NCBI GenBank assembly: GCA_964586455.1
Contig: CAZPHV010000004.1
Location: forward strand, 62,001 to 126,000
DNA: 64,000 nucleotides
Reading direction: 5' to 3'
Source: Aquimonas sp964586455
GTDB lineage: Bacteria; Pseudomonadota; Gammaproteobacteria; Xanthomonadales; Xanthomonadaceae
Below, in pieces: positions 34,415 through 42,331 of the stretch. Position numbers and translations under genes: made by a program. The notes below the pieces were generated by a model, which did not search any database, was not told the DNA's origin, and saw only the letters and a list, made by a program, of their open reading frames with translations. How positions within the stretch are numbered: position 1 is the stretch's first letter; each line of letters starts with the position of its first letter.

Positions 34415-34951
34415 GTGAACCCACTCCTCGCGCGCCTGGTCGCCCTGATCCTGCTGCGCTGCGGGCCGCAGGAGCTGCCCTTCGACGCTCGGCTGCTGCT
34501 GCGCCTGCTCGCGCTCTGGCTGCTTCTTCAGCTGTCGGTGCAGTTCTTCCTGCTGGACGGCGGCGGCGGCCCGCTGCAGCTGCCGCTGGTGCTCGGCTTC
34601 CTGTTGCTTCCCATTCACGTGCTGCTGACGCTGCGCGGGCGCCGCGAGCGTTTCGTGCAAACCGCGCTCGGATTCGTGGGCGCGAGCCTGCTGATCGGCC
34701 TGGCCTCGCTGCCGGCGATGCTGGTGCTCGACAGCATCGATCCGGCACGGGTGCAGAGTGAGGGCGTTACCGCGCTGCAGATGCTTGCGTTCTGGGTCGC
34801 AATGATCCTGACAGCATGGAAGCTCGCGGTCGATGCGCACCTCTGGCGCCACGCCCTCGACGTTTCGCCGCCGCTGGCGATCGCCACCAGCCTCACCCTG
34901 TTCCTCGCCGAGATCGCCGTGCTGGGCCGACTCGCCGGAGTCTCCGAATGA
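34415..34951 (+). CDS. Integral membrane protein of unknown function
   Basis: 178 residues from GTG 34415. Four or five transmembrane helices (LLRLLALWLLLQLSVQFFLL; LPLVLGFLLLPIHVLLTL; ALGFVGASLLIGLASLPAM; ALQMLAFWVAMILTAWKLAV; AIATSLTLFLAEIAVLGRLA). The stop overlaps the mpl start as ATGA (34948-34951), so it is translationally coupled to mpl. Coupling suggests a cell-envelope role, but I do not recognise a family with known function. Confidence 0.8.
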   Translation: MNPLLARLVALILLRCGPQELPFDARLLLRLLALWLLLQLSVQFFLLDGGGGPLQLPLVLGFLLLPIHVLLTLRGRRERFVQTALGFVGASLLIGLASLPAMLVLDSIDPARVQSEGVTALQMLAFWVAMILTAWKLAVDAHLWRHALDVSPPLAIATSLTLFLAEIAVLGRLAGVSE

Positions 34952-36306
34952 AACTGCACATCCTCGGCATCTGCGGCACCTTCATGGGCGGCGTCGCCGC
35001 GCTGGCGCGCGAACTCGGCCACGCGGTCGAAGGTTCCGACCAGAACGTCTACCCGCCGATGAGCACCCAGCTGGAAGCGTTGGGCATCGCGCTCGCCAGC
35101 GGTTACCGGCCCGAACATATCGGCGCCGACGTCGACCAGGTGGTGGTCGGAAATGCGCTTTCGCGGGGCAACCCGGCGGTCGAGGCGGTGCTGGATGCCG
35201 GCCGCGATTACAGCTCCGGCGCGCAGTGGCTGGCCGAGCGCGTGCTGCGCGGCCGCCGCGTGCTGGCGGTGGCCGGCACCCACGGCAAGACCACCACCAG
35301 CTCGCTGCTGGCCTATCTGCTCGACTGCGCCGGCGCGGATCCTGGCTTCCTGATCGGCGGCGTGCCCGAGAACTTCGGCATGTCCGCGCGCATCGGTGCG
35401 AGCGCGGCCTTTGTGGTCGAGGCCGACGAGTACGACACCGCCTTCTTCGACAAGCGCTCCAAGTTCGTCCACTACCGGCCCGAGATCGCGATCCTCAACA
35501 ACCTCGAGTACGACCACGCCGACATCTTTCCCGACCTCGCCGCGATCCAGCGCCAGTTCCACCATCTGGTGCGCACGGTGCCGGGCCGCGGCCGGCTGAT
35601 CGTCAACGCCGAGGACTCAGCGCTGGCCGAAGTGCTGGCGATGGGCTGCTGGACACCGGTGACGCGCTTCGGCATCGAGGTCGCGGCCGACTGGCAGGCG
35701 CGGCTCCTGAAGCCCGACGGCAGCGCCTTCTCGGTGGTGCAGGGTGGCGAGGTGATCGGCGAGGTGCACTGGGACCTGCTGGGCCGGCACAACGTGATGA
35801 ACGCGCTGGCCGCGCTGGCGGCGGTCGATGCCTACGGCCTCGACGTGCGCCCGCTGCTGCCGAAACTGGCCGACTTCGTCTCGGTCAAGCGGCGCATGCA
35901 GAAACTGGGCAGCCCGCAGGACATCCGCGTCTACGACGACTTCGCCCACCACCCCACCGCGATCCGCACCACCCTTGCCGGGCTGCGCGCGCAGGTCGGC
36001 AGCGCACGCATCCTGGTCGCGATCGAGCCGCGCAGCAATTCGATGCGGCTCGGCGCCCACGCCGCCGAGCTCGCGCCTTCGCTCAGCGATGCCGACGTCG
36101 TGGTCTTCCTGCACCGGCCGGAACTGGCCTGGGATGCAGCGTCCGTGGTCGGCGCCCTGCGCGGCGAGGGCCACACCGTGCCGAGCGTCGACGCCCTGCT
36201 CGACCAGCTCGCCGCCCTCGCGCGCCCGGGCGACCATGTGGTCTTCATGTCGAACGGCGGCTTCGAGGGCGCGCCGCGGCGGATGGTGGAGCGGCTGCAG
36301 GGCTGA
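34948..36306 (+). CDS. mpl: UDP-N-acetylmuramate:L-Ala-gamma-D-Glu-meso-DAP ligase
   Basis: 452 residues from ATG 34948 (overlap with the upstream stop; MKLHILGICGTFMGGVAALA is the family start). Mur ligase used in peptidoglycan recycling: it joins the recovered tripeptide to UDP-MurNAc. Motifs: LAVAGTHGKTTTSSLLAYLL (P-loop), VVEADEYDTAFFDKRSKF, IAILNNLEYDHADIFPD, LLGRHNVMNALAA and VYDDFAHHPTAIRTTLAGLR. Full length. Its 3' end overlaps the convergent HNH gene by 62 bases. Confidence 0.96.
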   Translation: MKLHILGICGTFMGGVAALARELGHAVEGSDQNVYPPMSTQLEALGIALASGYRPEHIGADVDQVVVGNALSRGNPAVEAVLDAGRDYSSGAQWLAERVLRGRRVLAVAGTHGKTTTSSLLAYLLDCAGADPGFLIGGVPENFGMSARIGASAAFVVEADEYDTAFFDKRSKFVHYRPEIAILNNLEYDHADIFPDLAAIQRQFHHLVRTVPGRGRLIVNAEDSALAEVLAMGCWTPVTRFGIEVAADWQARLLKPDGSAFSVVQGGEVIGEVHWDLLGRHNVMNALAALAAVDAYGLDVRPLLPKLADFVSVKRRMQKLGSPQDIRVYDDFAHHPTAIRTTLAGLRAQVGSARILVAIEPRSNSMRLGAHAAELAPSLSDADVVVFLHRPELAWDAASVVGALRGEGHTVPSVDALLDQLAALARPGDHVVFMSNGGFEGAPRRMVERLQG

Positions 36307-36622
36307 TGCCATGCCACTTGCCGCGCGCCAACAGTCGCTGCACGCGCGCTCGGTACTCGTCCGGAGGCAGCGGCTCTTTCGCTTTGTGGCGAGTTCGATT
36401 GCAGAAGATGCAGGCGGCGACGATATTGTGGCTGGCGTCGCGACCACCGGCCTGTCGCGCGAAAAGGTGCTCTGCAGTGCACTGGAGCACGCGCAGTCTG
36501 GCCGCTTTTCTGGGTGAGTTGGCATTCTCGTGCCGACCAAGCCACATGAGGCAGCCGCAGTAGAAACAGCGGCCGTCCTGTCGGAAAAATGCGCGCTCAC
36601 GTAACGTTTGAAGTTTGGACAT
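36245..36622 (-). CDS. HNH endonuclease family protein
   Basis: 125 residues from ATG 36622, with CCGGAGG seven bases upstream. The HNH fold is visible: GRCFYCGCLMW (first Cys pair), then CTAEHLFARQAGGRDASHNI (EH...N: catalytic His and central Asn), then VAACIFCNRTRHK (second Cys pair plus final His). A zinc-bound HNH nuclease domain is likely; the biological role is unknown. Its last 62 bases lie inside the convergent mpl 3' end, so the Ala/Pro/Arg-rich tail is antisense to mpl coding sequence. Confidence 0.85.
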   Translation of the reverse strand: MSKLQTLRERAFFRQDGRCFYCGCLMWLGRHENANSPRKAARLRVLQCTAEHLFARQAGGRDASHNIVAACIFCNRTRHKAKEPLPPDEYRARVQRLLARGKWHGISPAAAPPSAAARPRSRRST

Positions 36623-36791
36623 TGGGCCTCCGGTTGAGTTGGGAAGTCCCGACCACCTCCGATGGAGGTTGATGGGGCACCCGGACCCGGAAGGCCAAGT
36701 GTCAGGTGAGGGGCGCGCGGAGCGCCGGGCGCTGTCAGCGCTGAGGCACTTTGCCGGAGGAGGCCGCGCCGTCGCAAGTGCTCGACCGGAG

Positions 36792-37937
36792 TCAATCGCT
36801 AGCGATGCAAATGTTCGCTGAACCAGCTTTACCAGCCCGAGCCCCAAGCACCCGCGCCACCCCAGCCTCCGCCGCCTCCACCGCCCCGGCGAGATAGCCG
36901 GGAAACTGCGCCGACCACTCGCTGCCAATGCCGATCAGGCGCGAGCGCCAGGGCGCCGCGCGGGCTTCGGCCTCGGGCGCTGCGGCGTGATGTGCGGCGG
37001 CGTCGAGGTCGGCGGCGTCGGCGGTCAGCGGGTCGGCGGCCCAGTCCTTGAGGAATTCAGCGACGGGATGGGCGGCCCGCTCGCCGAACAGCCGCACCAG
37101 CTGGTGGCGACAGGCGTCGCGTAGCGCGACCTCGGATACACCGCGGCGGGCGCGAGCGGGAACGCCGATGAAGCCGAACAGGGCGGCGTCGCCATCCGGC
37201 AGGCTGGCGTCGTGGACCTCGGCCATCGGTCCGAGGCTGCTCTGCGCCGTGCCGGACAGCCCCTGCTCGCGCCAGAACGGCGACTCGAACACCGCCACGT
37301 ACTTGGCGTGCGGGGCCATCCAGGTCGGCGTGGTGCGCCAGGCCGACAGCAGCGCCGCCGGCAGAGCCGGCTCGAAGTGGATGCGGCTCGCGGCCAGCCG
37401 CGGCGGCAGGGCCAGCAGCACGTGTTCGGCGCGCCAGTGGCCAGCGCTGCCGTCGGCCTGTTCGACCAGAAGGGACAGCCCGTCGTCTGCCGCCTCGATG
37501 CGCTGCACGCGCGCGCCGACCTGCAGGCGCGCGGGGTCGATGCGTTTTTGCAGGGCATCGACAAGTGCGGCCATGCCGCCAGCGAGACGCATCGAGCCCG
37601 CCATGCCGATCGACCCTGCGTAGCGTTGGGCCGGATGATCCGGCAGACGCTCGACCAGCACGTCGCCGGCGTGATGCTGCTCGAAGGCCGGCAGACCGAG
37701 CTCGTTGATCAGCCCTGCGAGCTCGGCTTGATGCGCGGGCCAGAACCAGGTCGGGCCGAGGTCGACGCGGCTGTCGGCAGGCGCTTCGTCGCGGCTGTGC
37801 AGCGACAGGATCCGGCCGCCGACGCGCTCGCGCGCTTCCAGCACAACGCAGTCGTCGATCCCCGCCTGCTGCAGGCGCCAGGCCGCGTACAGACCCGCCA
37901 AGCCGGCGCCGACGATCACCACGCGGGCACGGCTCAT
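36792..37937 (-). CDS. FAD-dependent amine oxidase family protein
   Basis: 381 residues from ATG 37937. The N-terminal dinucleotide-binding VVIVGAGLAGLYAAWRLQQ with the following EARERVGGRI is the FAD-binding signature of flavin amine oxidases/protoporphyrinogen oxidase-like enzymes. Further blocks: VDLGPTWFWPAHQAELAGLI, GSMRLAGGMAALVDALQKR, and near the C-terminus FPGYLAGAVEAAEAGV, where these enzymes contact the FAD. Shorter than monoamine oxidases (about 450). The ATGA overlap with the cupin stop (37934-37937) shows they are co-translated. The substrate is unknown. Confidence 0.88.
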   Translation of the reverse strand: MSRARVVIVGAGLAGLYAAWRLQQAGIDDCVVLEARERVGGRILSLHSRDEAPADSRVDLGPTWFWPAHQAELAGLINELGLPAFEQHHAGDVLVERLPDHPAQRYAGSIGMAGSMRLAGGMAALVDALQKRIDPARLQVGARVQRIEAADDGLSLLVEQADGSAGHWRAEHVLLALPPRLAASRIHFEPALPAALLSAWRTTPTWMAPHAKYVAVFESPFWREQGLSGTAQSSLGPMAEVHDASLPDGDAALFGFIGVPARARRGVSEVALRDACRHQLVRLFGERAAHPVAEFLKDWAADPLTADAADLDAAAHHAAAPEAEARAAPWRSRLIGIGSEWSAQFPGYLAGAVEAAEAGVARVLGARAGKAGSANICIASD

Positions 37938-38671
37938 GCGTCGCTTGCGCTTGTCGTGGACGCGGGCTGTGGGCCGCCGAGTGCGCCGAGCTTGAGGTAG
38001 AGACAGGCGCCCTCGGCACCGGCGATGGGCTCGGCGTGCTCGCCTGCAGGCAGGCGCAGCCAGCTGCCGGCGGCGAGCGCGCGGCCCTGCCACTGAAGAT
38101 CGCCCTCGAGCACCAGCATCTCGGCGCCCGCGACGGCGCCGTCCAGCACCCGCTGGCCGGGGGGCAGGCGCAGCAGGCGGACGCTTTCGAAAGGGTCGTC
38201 GTAGAGCGCGCAGACCGCGGCCTGCGTCAGCGCCTGCCAACGCTGCGGGTCGCGCGTGTCGACGCGCACTTCGGCGCTCTGCGCGGGATGCATCTGCCAC
38301 AGCTTCACGAAGATCCGCGTGCCCTCCACGCTGTAGGGCCGATGCGCCGAGCCCGGCGGATTGCGCAGATAGGTGCCCGCCGGAAAGTCCTCGCCGTCGG
38401 CGGAGAACACGCCGTCCAGCACCAGGATCTCCTCGCCGCCCGGATGCGCATGCGGCGCGAACTCAGAGCGCGGCGCGTAGCGCACCAGGCTGGTCGCCCG
38501 CGCCTTCTCCTCGCCGATGCGGTCCAGCATGACCCGCTCGACGCCGGCCTGCGGCGAGGGGATCCAGACGTGCTGCTCGACGGCGACGCAGGCGGGAAGA
38601 TCGAAATCGGCGTGGATGCGCACGAGGGTGTCCTCGAAAGACAGGGACGCGATGCGGGGGCGTGGCGCCAA
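37934..38671 (-). CDS. Cupin-domain protein, ChrR-like
   Basis: 245 residues, probably from TTG 38671 (no ATG in frame). Two cupin-like halves: FAPHAHPGGEEILVLDGVFS with GTYLRNPPGSAHRPYSVEG (a complete HxH...E...H metal site) and a second, degenerate half (MLVLEGDLQWQGRALAAGSW) without the His residues. It resembles the C-terminal cupin of ChrR anti-sigma factors, without the zinc anti-sigma domain; no sigma factor is adjacent. Coupled to the amine oxidase by ATGA, so the two may act together, for example with the cupin as a dioxygenase-like or scaffold partner (inference). Confidence 0.8.
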   Translation of the reverse strand: MAPRPRIASLSFEDTLVRIHADFDLPACVAVEQHVWIPSPQAGVERVMLDRIGEEKARATSLVRYAPRSEFAPHAHPGGEEILVLDGVFSADGEDFPAGTYLRNPPGSAHRPYSVEGTRIFVKLWQMHPAQSAEVRVDTRDPQRWQALTQAAVCALYDDPFESVRLLRLPPGQRVLDGAVAGAEMLVLEGDLQWQGRALAAGSWLRLPAGEHAEPIAGAEGACLYLKLGALGGPQPASTTSASDA

Positions 38672-38769
38672 GGCAGGCGATGCGCGCGCCTGGGCTGCAC
38701 TTCTGACGACAGGAGCGCTCTGCGCAGCTCACCGAGCGCGACGACGGCGCCGCGATCGAAGGCGATGGA

Positions 38770-39459
38770 CTACTCGCCGTTGACCAGCGTGCCCTTGTCG
38801 AGGTGCACGGTGCGTCGCGCGTACTCGGCGGCCTTGGGGTCGTGGGTGACCATGATGATGGTCTTGCCGAACTCGCTGTTGAGCCGCTGCAGCAGGCGCA
38901 GCACCTCGTCGGCGGTCTTGCGGTCAAGGTCGCCGGTCGGCTCGTCGCAGATCAACAGGCGAGGATCGGAGACCAGCGCGCGGGCGATCGCCACGCGCTG
39001 CTGCTGGCCGCCGGAGAGCTCGTTCGGCCTGTGGCCACCGCGGTCGGACAGCCCCACCAGCTGCAGGGCGATGCGCGCGCGCTTCGCGCGTTCGCCGGCA
39101 CCGAAATCCGTCAGCAGCAGGGGCAGCTCGACGTTCTTCTGCGCCGACAGCACCGGCATCAGGTTGTAACTCTGGAAGATGAAGCCGACCGTGCTGGCGC
39201 GCCAGGCCGCGAGCTCGTCCGCGCTGTAGTCCTCGATGCGCTCGCCGCCCACCTTGAGCACGCCCGAGGTCGGCGAATCGATGCCGCCGATGAGGTTCAG
39301 CAGGGTGGTCTTGCCCGAGCCCGAGGGTCCCATGAGCGCGACGAAATCGCCTTCGGCGATGTCGAGGTTGATGCCGTGCAGCACCTCGACGCGCTGGCTG
39401 CCGCGCACATAGGTCTTGGTGAGCTGGCGGATCTCGACCAGCGGGGTGGAGGCGGCCAC
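38770..39459 (-). CDS. ABC transporter ATP-binding protein (MacB/LolD type)
   Basis: 229 residues. Walker A MGPSGSGKTTLLNLIGGID, Q-loop FIFQSYNLMPVLSAQKNVEL, signature NELSGGQQQRVAIARAL, Walker B LLICDEPTGDLD, H-loop IIMVTHDP. The pattern is that of MacB/LolD/FtsE-type ATPases working with FtsX-like permeases and often with a periplasmic adaptor. The adaptor gene lies five bases upstream. No permease gene follows: the next gene is the cupin. The permease must be elsewhere or has been lost. Confidence 0.94.
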   Translation of the reverse strand: MAASTPLVEIRQLTKTYVRGSQRVEVLHGINLDIAEGDFVALMGPSGSGKTTLLNLIGGIDSPTSGVLKVGGERIEDYSADELAAWRASTVGFIFQSYNLMPVLSAQKNVELPLLLTDFGAGERAKRARIALQLVGLSDRGGHRPNELSGGQQQRVAIARALVSDPRLLICDEPTGDLDRKTADEVLRLLQRLNSEFGKTIIMVTHDPKAAEYARRTVHLDKGTLVNGE

Positions 39460-39464
39460 GGGCG

Positions 39465-40703
39465 TCAGCGGCTCGTCTTGCGGTTGACGCGATCGCCGTC
39501 CTGCAGGGTCTCCGGCGGCGACAGCACCAGGGTCTCGCCGCCGCTCAGGCCCGCCAGGACGCGACGCTCACCGTTGGCGGCCTCGCCCAGCTGCAGCTCG
39601 ACGCGGCGCACGGTGTTGTCCTCGCCGAGCACGAAGGCGTGCGCGGCATCGCCTTCGCCCGCGACCACCGCGCGCTCTGGCGCCAGCGCGCCGCTGGGCG
39701 GCGCCGCATTCGGGTCGGGACGCTTTTCCAGGAAGCTCACGCGCACGCCCATGTCGGGCACGATGCGGGGGTCGCGGCTGTCCAGCGCGATGCGCACCTT
39801 GACCGTGGCCTTGCTGCGGTCGGCGGCCGGCACGATGGCGATGACGCTGCCGGGGATCTTCCAGTCCGGGTAGGCGTTCAGCACGGCGTCGACCGGCATG
39901 CCGGGCTGCACGCGGCCGATGTAGGCCTCGTTGACGTCGACATTCACTTCCAGCGAGTCCATGTCGACGACGGTGCCGATGCCGGTGCGGGTGAAGCCGC
40001 CGCCGGCCGACAGCGGCGACACCATCTCGCCGGGCTGGGCGGCCTTGGCGATGATGACGCCGCTGAACGGTGCGCGCACTTCGGTGTTGGCGAGGTTGAG
40101 TTCAGCCACCGCGACCTGCTCGGCGGCGACCCCGGTCGCGCGCTGCAGCGAGGCCAGGCGTGCCGCGCGCGCATCGCGATCGCTCTGCGCCTGCTCCAGC
40201 GCGGCATCCGACGTGAGCTTGCGCGCGGCCAGCTCCTGCTGGCGCGTGAGCGTGCTTTCGGCCAGCGCCAGCAGCGCGCGCGCCTCGGCCAGCTGTGACT
40301 GGCTCGACGCCAGCTGGGCGCGGGCCAGTTCGAGCTGGGCGGCCGCGTCGATGGGATCCAGCCGCGCCATCAGCTCGCCCTCGCTGACGCGCTGGCCTTC
40401 TTCGATCAGCACTTCCAGCACGCGGCCGGTGACCTTGGAGGACACCGTGGCGATGCGCCGCGCGGTGACGAAACCCGAGGCATCCAGCAGCGAGGTTGGC
40501 CCGGCTTCGGCGGCACTGCGCGCGCTTCCAGTCTCGACCTCGATGGGACGCATCGCGCGCAGCGCGAAGAAACCGATCGCGAGCACGATCAGCACCAGCA
40601 GCCAGATCGGAACGCGCCGACCGCGCTTGCCGCGTCCCCCCTCACCGCGCGGAATGCGCAGGGCTTCCAGCAGGGCATCGGAGCGTTGGGCGTCCTGGCT
40701 CAT
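39465..40703 (-). CDS. Periplasmic adaptor (membrane fusion) protein of an ABC/RND-type exporter
   Basis: 412 residues from ATG 40703. One N-terminal membrane anchor (about 33-52, PIWLLVLIVLAIGFFALRAM). Then the split lipoyl domain (TGRVLEVLIEEGQRVSEGEL and FSGVIIAKAAQPGEMVSPLS) around a long alpha-hairpin (LELARAQLASSQSQLAEARA to EQAQSDRDARAARLASL), a beta-barrel domain (VNEAYIGRVQPGMPVDAVLN) and a membrane-proximal domain. With the downstream ATPase it would form part of a MacA-MacB-like exporter for small molecules or peptides. The partner permease is absent from this locus. Confidence 0.93.
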   Translation of the reverse strand: MSQDAQRSDALLEALRIPRGEGGRGKRGRRVPIWLLVLIVLAIGFFALRAMRPIEVETGSARSAAEAGPTSLLDASGFVTARRIATVSSKVTGRVLEVLIEEGQRVSEGELMARLDPIDAAAQLELARAQLASSQSQLAEARALLALAESTLTRQQELAARKLTSDAALEQAQSDRDARAARLASLQRATGVAAEQVAVAELNLANTEVRAPFSGVIIAKAAQPGEMVSPLSAGGGFTRTGIGTVVDMDSLEVNVDVNEAYIGRVQPGMPVDAVLNAYPDWKIPGSVIAIVPAADRSKATVKVRIALDSRDPRIVPDMGVRVSFLEKRPDPNAAPPSGALAPERAVVAGEGDAAHAFVLGEDNTVRRVELQLGEAANGERRVLAGLSGGETLVLSPPETLQDGDRVNRKTSR

Positions 40704-40805
40704 GGGTGGGTCCGTTCGGGCAGCGGGTGGGAATTGGCAGGCGCCAGTGTGAGGCATCGGTCGAGCGGCGCGCAGGCTGCGCCGCATGCCGCCAAGCCGA
40801 TGTGT

Positions 40806-42188
40806 TCAACGCCGGTAGCGCTGCTCCAGGAAGGCCCAGGCCGCGCGCAGGCCCTGCGCCTCGCCGCCGGCCGGGCGGCCCGGGCGGTCGCTGTCGTTCC
40901 AGCTGTAGACGTCGACGTGGGTCCAGGCCTGCTCGGCGGCGACGAAGCGGTCCAAGTAGAGCGCCGCCGTGATGCAGCCGGCCATGCGCGAAGGCCCGGC
41001 ATTGGCGAAGTCGGCGATGCCGGACTTGAGATAGCTCATGTAGGGCCGCCACAGCGGCATGCGCCAGAGCGGGTCGCTCTGCCCTTCGCCGGCGGCCAGG
41101 TAGTCGTTGGCGATGTCGTCGCGGTTGGCGAACAGCGCCGGCAGGTCGGGGCCAAGCGCGATGCGCGCGGCCCCGGTGAGCGTGGCGAAGTCCATGATCA
41201 GGTCGGGCTTGGACTCGCCGGCGTAGGTCAGCGCGTCGCACAGCACCACGCGGCCTTCGGCATCGGTGTTGTCGATCTCGACGGACAGGCCGGCGCGGGT
41301 GGCGATCACTTCGCCCGGGCGGTAGGCATCGGCGGCCACCGCGTTCTCGACGGCGGGGATCAGCAGCTGCAGGCGCACCGGCAGCTGCTGCGCCATCACC
41401 AGCTGGGCCAGCGCAAGCGCATGCGCGGCACCGCCCATGTCCTTCTTCATGTTGCGCATGCCGTCGGCCGGCTTCATGTCGAGGCCGCCGGTGTCGAAAC
41501 AGACGCCCTTGCCGACGATGGCGAGGCGCGGATGGCTGGCGTCGCCCCAGTTCAGCTCGATCAGGCGCGGCGCGCGGTGGCTGGCGCGACCGACCGCGTG
41601 GATGGCGGGGAAGCGCTCGCTGATCAGGGCCTCGCCGACGATGCTGCTGAACGCGGCGCCCTGCGCCTGCGCCAGGGAGCGCGCCGCCTGCTCCAGCTGT
41701 TCCGGGCCCATGTGCTCGGTCGGCGTGTTGATCAGGTCACGGGTCAGCAGGCTCGCGCGCAGCAGGGCCACTGCCTCGGCCAGCGACGGGTCTTCGAGAT
41801 CGATGGCGAGACGCGCGGCGGCGCGCGCCGGCTTGCGGTAGCGGCTGAACTGGTAGGCGCCCAGGCCCCAGCCAATCACCGCCGCGCCGCGCTCGATCTG
41901 CAGCCCGCGCGCGTCCAGCGCATAGCTGCCCTCGGGCAGGGTCAGCGGCAGGCCGGCCAACGCCCAGGGGTCGTCCGCGCGGACCACGCCGACCAGCACC
42001 GCGGCCAGCGCGCCGTTCGACTCGGGCAGGGTGAGCTGGGTGCCCGGCAGGCCGCGAAAGCCCTGCGCCTGCGCCCAGCGGCGTGCGGCCTCGCCCAGCG
42101 TATCGAGCAGGGCGTCGAGGCTGGCCTCGGTGCACAGGATCAGGGGGCAGGCATGGGCGGCCTCGGCCGCGGAGGCAAAACCGTTCAT
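40806..42188 (-). CDS. Leucyl aminopeptidase family (M17) protein
   Basis: 460 residues from ATG 42188 (a TTG at 42218 is possible). Cytosolic dizinc/manganese aminopeptidase. The catalytic domain shows LAIVGKGVCFDTGGLDMKPA (Lys and Asp metal site), MKKDMGGAAHALALAQLV, and the signature NTDAEGRVVLCDALTYAGE with the catalytic Arg; IMDFATLTGAARIALGPDLP follows. N-terminal domain present but divergent. The architecture fits the PepB/PepA-like group; PepA DNA-binding function is not indicated. Likely role: terminal steps of peptide degradation. Confidence 0.93.
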   Translation of the reverse strand: MNGFASAAEAAHACPLILCTEASLDALLDTLGEAARRWAQAQGFRGLPGTQLTLPESNGALAAVLVGVVRADDPWALAGLPLTLPEGSYALDARGLQIERGAAVIGWGLGAYQFSRYRKPARAAARLAIDLEDPSLAEAVALLRASLLTRDLINTPTEHMGPEQLEQAARSLAQAQGAAFSSIVGEALISERFPAIHAVGRASHRAPRLIELNWGDASHPRLAIVGKGVCFDTGGLDMKPADGMRNMKKDMGGAAHALALAQLVMAQQLPVRLQLLIPAVENAVAADAYRPGEVIATRAGLSVEIDNTDAEGRVVLCDALTYAGESKPDLIMDFATLTGAARIALGPDLPALFANRDDIANDYLAAGEGQSDPLWRMPLWRPYMSYLKSGIADFANAGPSRMAGCITAALYLDRFVAAEQAWTHVDVYSWNDSDRPGRPAGGEAQGLRAAWAFLEQRYRR

Positions 42189-42331
42189 TCGGAGGTCCGC
42201 TGGGAAAAATCCGGTCAATGCTAGCAGGCGGCCGATGCGCGCCCGCGTGCAGGTTTCCCCAAGGTCCGATACCTGCGCTGTCCGCGCCTGCCTATGCTGT
42301 CCGCTGCACTTTCGTGGCGAAGGGGGATGCC

